The notes under the pieces were generated by a model that saw nothing but the letters and a program-made list of their open reading frames with translations, had not been told where the DNA came from and searched no databases. A stretch of 5,421 bases of DNA from an uncultured Clostridia bacterium (GTDB lineage: Bacteria; Bacillota; Clostridia; Saccharofermentanales; Saccharofermentanaceae): NCBI GenBank assembly GCA_946545505.1, contig CAMNNN010000108.1, positions 1 to 5,421 of the forward strand, given 5' to 3'. This document shows, piece by piece, positions 1-4,622 of the stretch. The translations under genes were made by a program, and so were the position numbers. Every line of letters begins with the position of its first letter. Position 1 is the first letter of the stretch.

Positions 1-44
1 ATAGCTACGTAAACAAGCGCGGCCAGAAAGATAATTGTCAGCAT
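1..44 (-). CDS. N-terminus of a probable membrane protein (cut by window edge)
   Basis: Only the first 14 codons are inside the window: MLTIIFLAALVYVA, then the sequence runs off the edge. The start is supported by an AAGGAG Shine-Dalgarno at 52-57, seven bases before the ATG. This binding site lies inside the last codons of the preceding 93-residue gene, and only four bases separate that gene's stop from this start, so the two are almost certainly co-transcribed. The residues seen are uniformly hydrophobic and fit the start of a membrane segment or signal sequence. Family and length cannot be judged. Confidence 0.6.
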   Translation of the reverse strand, partial: MLTIIFLAALVYVA

Positions 45-48
45 ACTC

Positions 49-330
49 TCACTCCTTCCCGCGCATGATGTCCTTTAAGTTCCGGATAAACATCTCTTCT
101 GATTCATCAAGCTGGTGGATCGCCTCCAGGATATGCTCTACCTGATCTATCCTCTCCTGATCCGCCTTGATTTCTACTCCGACTACCAGCGGGACGATCT
201 CGTAGACGGCCTCATCGGAATATCCGTAGTTCTTGAGCTTCATCGTCGCAGCCGCGACTGCGCCGAGAACAGTTCTTACCGAGTTCTCTTCATTCATGTT
301 GATTGATGCATTGTAAATTCCCATAATCAC
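49..330 (-). CDS. small hypothetical protein, 93 aa
   Basis: I do not recognise this family. The protein is soluble and looks mainly helical. An N-terminal half with an Ala/Val-rich stretch (LGAVAAATMKL, about residues 22-32) is followed by an acidic, heptad-like C-terminal half (about residues 55-90, rich in Glu, Ile and Leu) that could form a coiled coil. Two starts are possible. A GTG at 330 has AAAGG six bases upstream. An in-frame ATG at 324 has the weaker TAGG eight bases upstream and would give 91 residues. It is the first gene of a unit that continues into the membrane protein at 1-44, and a good sigma-A-type promoter lies about 70 bases upstream. Function unknown; a cytoplasmic partner of the membrane protein is possible but not shown. 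Confidence 0.7.
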   Translation of the reverse strand: MIMGIYNASINMNEENSVRTVLGAVAAATMKLKNYGYSDEAVYEIVPLVVGVEIKADQERIDQVEHILEAIHQLDESEEMFIRNLKDIMRGKE

Positions 331-406
331 TACCTACCTTTCTTATTCCTGAAAATCCTGTGGGCGCCACTGCCCTGTTACTGCGATTCTAACACCGCGG
401 ACGACA

Positions 407-435
407 ATAATAGTCCCTTAATATGTACTTATCAA
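407..435 (-). promoter_or_regulatory. sigma-A-type promoter for the 93-aa gene unit
   Basis: On the minus strand TTGATA (430-435) and TATTAT (407-412) are separated by exactly 17 bases. They match the consensus boxes at five of six positions each. The predicted transcription start is near 400, giving a leader of about 70 bases before the 93-aa gene. It lies just past the stop of the HTH gene, so the downstream pair of genes need not depend on read-through from the kinase unit. Confidence 0.65.
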
Positions 436-445
436 GGGGCTATTA
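408..445. repeat. 12-bp inverted repeat overlapping the promoter
   Basis: TAATAGTCCCTT (408-419) and AAGGGGCTATTA (434-445) are inverted copies with one mismatch, which becomes a G-U pair in RNA. The spacer is 14 bases. The arms cover part of both promoter boxes and the spacer holds most of the -35. It may be an operator over this promoter, or an RNA hairpin at the end of the upstream kinase-HTH transcript. The bases after the 3' arm on the minus strand (TTGTCGTCC) are not a U-tract, so a standard intrinsic terminator is unlikely. Confidence 0.55.
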
Positions 446-450
446 CACAA

Positions 451-476
451 AACACTCACCTTTTTGGTGGTAATTA
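451..476 (+). repeat. CACCTTTTTGGTG element, left copy
   Basis: The core CACC-TTTTT-GGTG (457-469) is a short dyad around five T residues. The surrounding 26 bases match 22 of 26 positions of the minus-strand sequence at 3168-3193, so the two copies are inverted relative to each other. This copy includes the stop codon of the HTH gene (474-476) and lies upstream of the 93-aa gene promoter. A regulator binding site is the most economical reading. The end of a mobile cassette is the alternative. Confidence 0.55.
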
Positions 477-920
477 TTCCGTCAGCTTCTCCTGCCCGTT
501 CTCTTCGAGCAGTTCATCTATCCTGTCTGCGTCGTAAATGTGATTATTCAGTGCCACTATAATGCACGCGTCTTTGGGGTTCTTGGAATACAATTCGGTG
601 AAGCCGTAAAGCTTAAGAGCGCGGTTCATCTCCTCAAGTGAGAAATGTCCTGCGAGGCAAAACCTGATAATAAGATCGCGTTTCTTGGTGTGCTTCTCGG
701 TGGAGATGATCTTACTGCCGTAAGACTCGGTAACGCCAACCTGCGCGTACACATCCTTAAGCTTAATGTGCTTACTGTCGAGAACATCTTTGTAGTAATA
801 GTAGAAACCTTTTCGAGGGTCTGCGAGATACTCCCTGTTATCCCGGATGTACTCGCCGATCTTGCCGGGATTCGTCTTCTCCAGGATGCTGTCGAGCTCC
901 TCTGTAGGTCTGTTATGCAT
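474..920 (-). CDS. XRE-like helix-turn-helix protein paired with the kinase, 148 aa
   Basis: This is a small cytoplasmic protein with a helix-turn-helix of the lambda-repressor/XRE kind. After an N-terminal tail, residues about 40-107 form the domain, with a likely HTH around LKDVYAQVGVTESYGSKI (54-71). The part RDLIIRFCLAGHFSLEEMNR, LYGFTELYSKNPKDA and IIVALNNH fits the Clostridia HTH proteins often encoded beside Ser/Thr kinases (family recognition from memory). The ATG at 918-920 is chosen because AGGGGG lies seven bases upstream. The frame stays open upstream but that would only overlap the kinase further. The start codon lies inside the kinase gene, with an 8-bp overlap, which suggests translational coupling. 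It may bind DNA as a regulator, or be a substrate or partner of the kinase. Ser/Thr residues in and near the recognition region (TES, STEKHT) are possible phosphorylation sites, but this is speculation. Confidence 0.85.
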   Translation of the reverse strand: MHNRPTEELDSILEKTNPGKIGEYIRDNREYLADPRKGFYYYYKDVLDSKHIKLKDVYAQVGVTESYGSKIISTEKHTKKRDLIIRFCLAGHFSLEEMNRALKLYGFTELYSKNPKDACIIVALNNHIYDADRIDELLEENGQEKLTE

Positions 921-1974
921 TGTCTTTCCCCCTGCGGCTGATCTTTTCCAGTACATCTGACAGCTCCTTTGCATTATAACGCGCATCTGCCTCCAGGCTT
1001 ATACATTTCTCTATCACGCCCCAGTACGGTTCCGGTGCCTGCTTTTGCTTTGGCACATCCCCGGTGAGCATCACGTTCATGAGCACACCGAGCGCGTAGA
1101 TATCTGACTTCGCGGAAGATGCCTTCAGACCGTAACCTACCTGCTCCGGCGCAGCGAAAAGCCTCGTTCCAAGATAATTCGTGTCGTCATTGGCGTCAGG
1201 CTTATACCACTTGGCCGCATTCATATCAAGAAGGTATACTTCGCCTTCATCCGTCATGATTATGTTAGACGGCTTTATATCGCGATGCACGATCGGCTTG
1301 GGCAGATTATGTATGTCCTTCAGCACGGCACATGTTTTTCTTGCGACGGTCAACGCCATGTCTTCAGTAATCTCGTCCTCACAAATAATCTGAGCCAGCG
1401 TACGTCCCTTTATGAACTCCTCCAGCACGATGAGGCAGTTACTGCTCTCTGCCAGATACAGCACGCGGGGCATGTGAGCCACCGGGTGCTCCTTAAGATA
1501 TTCGTAGATGGACTTATCGTAAGTCGTCAGGTATTTCTTGATGAAGACATCACCGCTGTCGGGATCCTCTACAAGAAGGATATCTCCCCTGTCACCAACC
1601 CGTGCCAGTTCCTTGTAAGAAGTTATATACAGCACCTCTGAATCCGCGAGTCCTTTATAAGGGTTCATCAGATCCGCGAGGTATGACTCTTCCGTATCGT
1701 ACAGATTCTTCTCATCTATGTTATTCTCGAAGCCGCACTCTGTGCATGTCCACTTATCAGCGTGATCCGCGAAGCCTTCCTGCACATTAAGCATCGCGCC
1801 GCAGCGGTCGCAGATCCAAGCGATGTCATCAGCAGCATCAACATCAGGATTAATGAGCATCTCCCCACACCCCTTACAAACCCAGTAAGGCAATGTATTC
1901 GAGTACCCTTTCTGAAGCGTCAGATTCGCATCACACCTGGGACAGTATTCGTATTGTTCATCATCAGTAACCAT
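913..1974 (-). CDS. soluble Hanks-type Ser/Thr kinase with two N-terminal zinc ribbons, 353 aa
   Basis: The protein begins with two zinc-ribbon-like modules (C11-x2-C14 with C33-x2-C36, and C55-x2-C58 with C77-x2-C80), followed by a eukaryotic-type protein kinase domain from about 118 to 345. Visible kinase elements are the ATP-site lysine in FIKK (K146), HRDIKPSN (230-237, catalytic D232 with K234 and N237), the metal-binding Asp in LLDMN (D250), the GT of the activation segment (269-270), APE (275-277), SDIYALG with D291, and an Arg at 332. All core catalytic residues are therefore present. Odd points are a poor glycine loop (GDRGDI, 127-132) and DMN in place of DFG. No transmembrane segment is seen, unlike PASTA-type PrkC kinases, so it should be cytoplasmic. 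It lies 7 bp after the lipoprotein gene and overlaps the HTH gene by 8 bp. The ATG at 1974 has no clear Shine-Dalgarno, so translation may depend on coupling to the lipoprotein or on a leaderless transcript. Confidence 0.92.
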   Translation of the reverse strand: MVTDDEQYEYCPRCDANLTLQKGYSNTLPYWVCKGCGEMLINPDVDAADDIAWICDRCGAMLNVQEGFADHADKWTCTECGFENNIDEKNLYDTEESYLADLMNPYKGLADSEVLYITSYKELARVGDRGDILLVEDPDSGDVFIKKYLTTYDKSIYEYLKEHPVAHMPRVLYLAESSNCLIVLEEFIKGRTLAQIICEDEITEDMALTVARKTCAVLKDIHNLPKPIVHRDIKPSNIIMTDEGEVYLLDMNAAKWYKPDANDDTNYLGTRLFAAPEQVGYGLKASSAKSDIYALGVLMNVMLTGDVPKQKQAPEPYWGVIEKCISLEADARYNAKELSDVLEKISRRGKDNA

Positions 1975-1980
1975 ACTCTG

Positions 1981-1986
1981 ATTATA
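1981..1986 (-). promoter_or_regulatory. possible -10 box giving a leaderless kinase transcript
   Basis: A perfect TATAAT lies on the minus strand overlapping the lipoprotein stop codon and ends six bases before the kinase ATG. A start at the usual distance would fall on or next to the A of that ATG. The hexamer 17 bases upstream (CGTAGC) is not a -35 match and there is no extended -10, so this may be chance. Confidence 0.25.
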
Positions 1987-3121
1987 ACGCGGAACCTGCT
2001 ACCGCTACGACTCCTTCGTCATCCGTCTCGAAATAACACTCGAAAGCTCCGGTCTCTTCGTTAATAACGTAAGAGATGAATATCTTGGAAGACATTCCCG
2101 GATGTATCTCTACAACAGGATTGTAGCTCAGAAAAGCATTGTTATAACCATTAACAGTCACTTCAATGGAATTGCTCGGGTCTTCAATCAAGCGATGCTC
2201 ATAGTAAGCTCTCACATTATTGGGAAGATCAATCTGAAGCATAGTATCAGTAAGGTTATTAATCGTGAATTCGAATAGGACAAATGTGCATCGGAAACCT
2301 TCGTCGTATGTCTCGATACCATCAAACACCAACTCATAGTCAGTATTTCTGTATATTACAGAACCGGGTTCAGTTATAGGAACTTCACCCTGATTGAACA
2401 TAGAAGTGTATACATACGGTTCAGTCGTCACTTCTTCGCGGCTTACAGTCCACGAGATGTCCCCATAGAAAACAGTAAGTGTTGACCAGTTCTCATCAAC
2501 ATTAAACGCAGAAACAATAACCGAATCCTCACCCGCATCGATATCTGTATAGATTAACTCCTGCAGTCCATCGACCCAATATGAATCCGTGTACGTAGTA
2601 TCAACACGTGTTACCTGAACATTATCAACATAGAGAGATACAAGCTCAGGATCATACTCGAGTACATCATCCGATGCATTATATATCTGAATGATAGGAT
2701 GAATTACAACATTACCGGCCGGGAGCACAGGAATATAGCTATCATAGTATGTTCCTTCGAGGAATGAATCATATTCAGTCTGCATCTTCACAGCTGCCAG
2801 ACCAACACAGAAGTCCTCGTACTCAGCGATCTCACCTATTGCCAGATTCGTTTTTTCCTTAGTCACCGTAAACGGATAGACTCGATCTTCTTCTGTTTCC
2901 TGAGTAGTTTCTGTTGTCTCAACAGGTTCAGTCTCAACAATCTCTACCTCTTCACTCTCCTCAACCGGTTCAGTCTCCTGCTCGGCAAGCTGTGCCCTCA
3001 AGCTTTCCAGTTCTGCCTGCATAGATTCTTCAGCAGCAGAATTCTTACCACACCCCGTGAGGGACATCAACACCGTTAAGGTGAGAGTGATTGCCATCAG
3101 TTTAAGATTAGTGTTTTTCAT
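1982..3121 (-). CDS. surface lipoprotein with acidic linker and Ig-like domains, 379 aa
   Basis: The N-terminus is a lipoprotein signal: KNTNLK, a hydrophobic core, and lipobox LTGC with C24 as the lipidated residue, so the mature protein is anchored on the outer face of the membrane. Next come a short heptad-like helix (about 31-48) and a Glu/Thr-rich linker (about 49-80) of the sort that spaces a domain through the wall. Two beta-rich segments follow (about 90-235 and 250-375); both resemble the DUF4352 class of extracellular Ig-like domains, a recognition by pattern only. The ATG at 3119-3121 is chosen because AAGGGGG lies eight bases upstream and the signal peptide then starts properly. 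An in-frame ATG at 3154 would add 11 residues before it. It is the first gene of the kinase unit, which suggests the lipoprotein and the cytoplasmic kinase work in the same process, although no membrane-spanning partner is encoded in the unit. Its ligand is unknown. Confidence 0.85.
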   Translation of the reverse strand: MKNTNLKLMAITLTLTVLMSLTGCGKNSAAEESMQAELESLRAQLAEQETEPVEESEEVEIVETEPVETTETTQETEEDRVYPFTVTKEKTNLAIGEIAEYEDFCVGLAAVKMQTEYDSFLEGTYYDSYIPVLPAGNVVIHPIIQIYNASDDVLEYDPELVSLYVDNVQVTRVDTTYTDSYWVDGLQELIYTDIDAGEDSVIVSAFNVDENWSTLTVFYGDISWTVSREEVTTEPYVYTSMFNQGEVPITEPGSVIYRNTDYELVFDGIETYDEGFRCTFVLFEFTINNLTDTMLQIDLPNNVRAYYEHRLIEDPSNSIEVTVNGYNNAFLSYNPVVEIHPGMSSKIFISYVINEETGAFECYFETDDEGVVAVAGSAL

Positions 3122-3126
3122 AATAA

Positions 3127-3166
3127 ATACCCCCTTATACGCGTAGTATAGCAACGCCGGGGGTAT
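3127..3166. repeat. nested dyads around the lipoprotein promoter
   Basis: ATACCCCC (3127-3134) and GGGGGTAT (3159-3166) are perfect 8-bp inverted copies 24 bases apart. Inside them TATAC (3136-3140) and GTATA (3146-3150) form a second perfect dyad around GCGTA. The predicted -10 box is part of the inner dyad and the lipoprotein Shine-Dalgarno is in the outer left arm. In a transcript reading through from the DUF1653 gene, both outer arms would be present and could pair, closing the Shine-Dalgarno. A transcript from the local promoter would lack the upstream arm. Confidence 0.5.
3145..3153 (-). promoter_or_regulatory. extended -10 promoter for the lipoprotein-kinase-HTH unit
   Basis: The minus strand reads TGC-TATACT, an extended -10 with a five-of-six hexamer. 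The predicted start is near 3138, about 17 bases before the lipoprotein ATG. At the -35 distance only GAATGA (3168-3173) is present, a poor match. The CACCTTTTTGGTG element begins at that point, which would suit an activator-dependent promoter. Confidence 0.5.
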
Positions 3167-3167
3167 C

Positions 3168-3193
3168 TCATTCCCACCAAAAAGGTGGGTGCT
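3168..3193 (-). repeat. CACCTTTTTGGTG element, right copy
   Basis: The core here is CCCACC-TTTTT-GGTGGG on the minus strand (3173-3189), a 6-bp dyad around five T residues. It matches the left copy at 451-476 in 22 of 26 positions. It is centred at 3181, about 43 bases upstream of the predicted transcription start of the lipoprotein unit. It is not an intrinsic terminator for the DUF1653 gene, because the T-run is in the loop and not after the stem. Confidence 0.55.
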
Positions 3194-3205
3194 TGGGTTA
3201 ACTTA

Positions 3206-3484
3206 TTATGAACGGGAAACGGGCATCTCGCCCTCGTATTTCTCGAAGCGGTACTGCTGCTTCACATCAGGATACTTCGTGCGGTCAACCTCGCTGTAGA
3301 ACATGTCGACCGGCCTGGCACACATCTTGCCCTCTCCGTAAAGCGCACGGTACACCATAAGGTTCTCGTCCGTCTCCGAGTGGTGTGCGATGCCCACGAT
3401 CTCGTATAGGTAATTGTTCCCCTCGTGATCGAACTCACGCTTGAAGTGCTGTACTATGTCGCCGGGCTTGAACTCGCGTTCCAT
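3206..3484 (-). CDS. DUF1653 family protein, 92 aa
   Basis: The sequence matches the DUF1653 (PF07866) pattern as I remember it: FKPGDIVQHFKRE near the start, then YEIVGIAHHSETDE, VYRALYGEGKMCARPVDMF, and SEVDRTKYPDVKQQYRFE. The whole protein is little more than this one domain. The biochemical role of the family is not established. The start is supported by a GGAGG at 3493-3497, eight bases before the ATG. It lies 39 bases after the preceding gene and has its own extended -10 promoter, so it may be expressed both alone and with that gene. No U-tract terminator follows, so some read-through into the lipoprotein unit is possible. Confidence 0.9.
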   Translation of the reverse strand: MEREFKPGDIVQHFKREFDHEGNNYLYEIVGIAHHSETDENLMVYRALYGEGKMCARPVDMFYSEVDRTKYPDVKQQYRFEKYEGEMPVSRS

Positions 3485-3517
3485 TGGAGCGCCCTCCTCT
3501 CGTTAAGCTGCGCCTAA

Positions 3518-3526
3518 ATTATATCA
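3518..3526 (-). promoter_or_regulatory. extended -10 promoter for the DUF1653 gene
   Basis: The minus strand reads TGA-TATAAT, a perfect extended -10. The TGA is also the stop codon of the upstream gene. The predicted start is near 3511, giving a leader of about 27 bases that includes the GGAGG. There is no good -35 at 16-18 bases upstream, which extended -10 promoters tolerate. Confidence 0.55.
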
Positions 3527-3994
3527 TTTCGCCTTGATGGTGAGAGTGCTGTTCTTACCGTTAAGTTCGATTACGTTCGCTGAAGAAGGATCCTCGCCCG
3601 CCTCACAGACGATATTGTTGCCCTTGCCCTCGCAACTTGTTCTGAAACGGTAGTCTGCAGGCACCAGCAGTGTTGCAGCGCCGCCAATCATGTTGATGTC
3701 GATACTTCCTTTAACATTCGTGATATCAACCTCAATCACACCCTTGGCATCGATCTCGCACCTGTCGAAAACAACATCTTCAAGCTTGAGCTTAGCGTCT
3801 TCGATATTAAGTTCCACGTGCTCCACCTGAGAGGGAAGTCCGATAACCGCATTAGTGTTCTTAAGTATATCAATGTCTGCCTGATCGTGGTCTGCATCGA
3901 GCTTAACATCTGCGGGGAAAACAATGGTGTTGTCCTTTGTTCCGTATACTCTGATCTCGCTGTTGTTTCTTATCTTGATATCATAGTCTTTCAT
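3524..3994 (-). CDS. beta-rich hypothetical protein, 156 aa
   Basis: There is no signal peptide or membrane segment. The protein is built from short alternating hydrophobic-polar strands (IDILKNTNAVIGL, VEHVELNIEDAKLKLEDV, CEIDAKGVIEVDITNVKG, SIDINMIGGAATLLVP), which suggests stacked beta-strands or a beta-helix. It resembles DUF4097-type adhesin-like domains found in many Bacillota, but that is a pattern-level judgement and a plain hypothetical is the safe label. The ending is NSTLTIKAK. The start is well supported: GGAGG at 4003-4007 lies eight bases before the ATG. It is followed after 39 bases by the DUF1653 gene. Upstream is the AT-rich stretch and the 31-bp-periodic array, so that array may be its control region. 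I found no convincing promoter directly upstream. Confidence 0.8.
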   Translation of the reverse strand: MKDYDIKIRNNSEIRVYGTKDNTIVFPADVKLDADHDQADIDILKNTNAVIGLPSQVEHVELNIEDAKLKLEDVVFDRCEIDAKGVIEVDITNVKGSIDINMIGGAATLLVPADYRFRTSCEGKGNNIVCEAGEDPSSANVIELNGKNSTLTIKAK

Positions 3995-4099
3995 GTCCGT
4001 GACCTCCGTTTCGTTTTGTTGTCTTAAGCTTAAAGGAGTCAGCGGAGTAATACTTGAAGTTTAGTTTAATTAATCCTTAAATTTCTCTTAAATCGTTTG

Positions 4100-4118
4100 T
4101 TCGGGGATAAACCTCGAA
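4100..4118. repeat. short hairpin next to the periodic array
   Basis: TTCGGGG (4100-4106) and CCTCGAA (4112-4118) can pair as RNA with one G-U, closing an ATAAA loop. It lies between the array and the AT-rich stretch (4058-4094) upstream of the 156-aa gene. Role unknown. Confidence 0.35.
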
Positions 4119-4121
4119 AAG

Positions 4122-4243
4122 TCATCACTTTACTCATCATTTTCTCGGATTGTGATGAGCTATGTGATGAGAAATAGTCGAATTCATCACTTTGCTCATC
4201 ATTTTCTCGGATTGTGATGAGTTATGTGATGAGAAAAAGCCGA
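4122..4243. repeat. two 60-bp units forming a 31-bp-periodic array of alternating TCATCA/TGATGA blocks
   Basis: Units 4122-4181 and 4184-4243 differ at only 4 of 60 positions. Each has a left block (TCATCAC-TTT[A/G]-CTCATCA) and a right block (TGATGAG-[C/T]TAT-GTGATGA) that are inverted copies in their 7-base arms. Block starts are 4122, 4153, 4184 and 4215, exactly 31 bp apart, with 13-bp spacers. Within each block the TCATCA or TGATGA hexamer is repeated at 12-bp distance. Each unit can fold into a hairpin. The right block of unit 1 can equally pair with the left block of unit 2. It lies between the terminator of the small gene and the 156-aa gene. It could be a multi-site operator, a structured RNA leader or a REP-like intergenic repeat. 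No coding potential is seen in it. Confidence 0.85.
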
Positions 4244-4264
4244 TATTCAATCTTTCTTAAATCA

Positions 4265-4288
4265 AAAAGGCTCCATGCGGAGCCTTTT
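4265..4288 (-). terminator. bidirectional intrinsic terminator
   Basis: AAAAGGCTCC (4265-4274) and GGAGCCTTTT (4279-4288) form a perfect 10-bp stem with a four-base loop. On the minus strand the stem runs into TTTTT at 4264-4268, and on the plus strand into TTTTGTT. It closes the small-protein gene 22 bases after its stop. It should also separate that gene from the array and the 156-aa gene downstream. Confidence 0.9.
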
Positions 4289-4310
4289 GTTCAGTTCGAT
4301 TTGTTTTTTA

Positions 4311-4442
4311 TCAGCCGAAGCTTGCATAACTCTTGCCGCCGTAAAGAACTCTGATAAGCTGCATTCTCTGTCTGAACAGGATGGATCTTACCTGACGGTG
4401 ATGATTAACGATTCTTTCCTTAACATCTGTGTGCTTCTTCAT
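4311..4442 (-). CDS. small basic protein, 43 aa
   Basis: The open frame encodes MKKHTDVKERIVNHHRQ, then VRSILFRQRMQLIRVLYGGKS, ending YASFG. It is strongly basic (six Arg, four Lys and three His) and probably a single helix through residues 5-34. I do not recognise it. Being a real gene is supported by a consensus AAGGAGG (4452-4458) nine bases before the ATG, a terminator directly after the stop, and a plausible promoter upstream; it is a complete single-gene unit. The charge would suit binding to RNA, DNA, the ribosome or acidic lipids, but nothing here selects among these. The amphipathic stretch ILFRQRMQLIRVLY could also associate with membranes. It lies between the Hrb gene and the periodic array. 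Confidence 0.7.
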   Translation of the reverse strand: MKKHTDVKERIVNHHRQVRSILFRQRMQLIRVLYGGKSYASFG

Positions 4443-4446
4443 AATA

Positions 4447-4498
4447 GTTAGCCTCCTTAACTTTATGATTTGATTAAATCATCCCGCAGAAGGCTAAC
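4447..4498 (-). promoter_or_regulatory. leader hairpin that pairs the Shine-Dalgarno of the small gene
   Basis: On the minus strand GTTAGCCTTC (4489-4498) pairs with GGAGGCTAAC (4447-4456) in ten contiguous pairs with one U-G. Inside, ATGATTT and AAATCAT (4465-4471, 4476-4482) form a perfect 7-bp stem with a four-base loop. Five of the seven Shine-Dalgarno bases are in the outer stem, so translation should be low when the leader is folded. The predicted transcription start puts this stem at the very 5' end of the RNA. Confidence 0.6.
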
Positions 4499-4506
4499 CA
4501 ATGATT

Positions 4507-4535
4507 AATATTCGCTCTTAATGTTGCTTAATCAA
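4507..4535 (-). promoter_or_regulatory. probable promoter of the 43-aa gene
   Basis: TTGATT (4530-4535) and AATATT (4507-4512) are 17 bases apart on the minus strand. Both are four-of-six matches, so the call is moderate. It would start transcription near 4500, just before the leader hairpin. Confidence 0.4.
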
Positions 4536-4543
4536 CAGTTGAT
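4531..4543. promoter_or_regulatory. ATCAAC-A-GTTGAT dyad over the -35 region
   Basis: A perfect 6-bp inverted repeat around one central base overlaps the predicted -35 box of the small gene. Its size and position fit an operator for a dimeric regulator. No regulator can be named. Confidence 0.4.
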
Positions 4544-4622
4544 GTGATATGTGTCGGTTAATCTGTGAACAGATCATTAATACTGACCTCGATTGCCGCT
4601 TTGATAAGCATTTAAGATACAT

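Noticed and set aside
921..986. Longer HTH protein starting at 986
   Set aside because: The extra residues overlap the kinase C-terminus, are not HTH-like and lack a suitable ribosome binding site, whereas AGGGGG fits the ATG at 920.
645..2064. Plus-strand open frames across the kinase and HTH genes
   Set aside because: They show no domain, lack ribosome binding sites and mirror the minus-strand codons of clearly recognisable proteins.
3122..3154. Longer lipoprotein starting at 3154
   Set aside because: It would put 11 residues before the signal peptide, start inside the promoter dyad, and ignore the AAGGGGG placed eight bases before the ATG at 3121.
3173..3189. Intrinsic terminator of the DUF1653 gene
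   Set aside because: The stem is good, but the T-run is in the loop and no U-tract follows on either strand.
451..3193. Transposon or integrated cassette with terminal inverted repeats
   Set aside because: The inverted 26-bp pair invites this, but there is no transposase or integrase. The only matching outside direct repeat, ACTTAT (427-432 and 3201-3206), does not abut both ends equally. A shared regulatory site explains the pair better.
4122..4243. CRISPR array
   Set aside because: Only two units with a 2-bp gap; the 13-bp internal spacers repeat between units and are too short and regular for CRISPR spacers. No cas genes are nearby.
4087..4263. Target-site duplication CTTAAATC around the periodic array
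   Set aside because: The 8-base direct repeat (4087-4094, 4256-4263) is in an AT-rich setting where TTAAAT recurs (also near 4076), so chance is likely.
4561..4574. Terminator of hrb
   Set aside because: ATCTG-TGAA-CAGAT is only a 5-bp stem and is not followed by a U-tract, so the end of the hrb transcript remains undefined.
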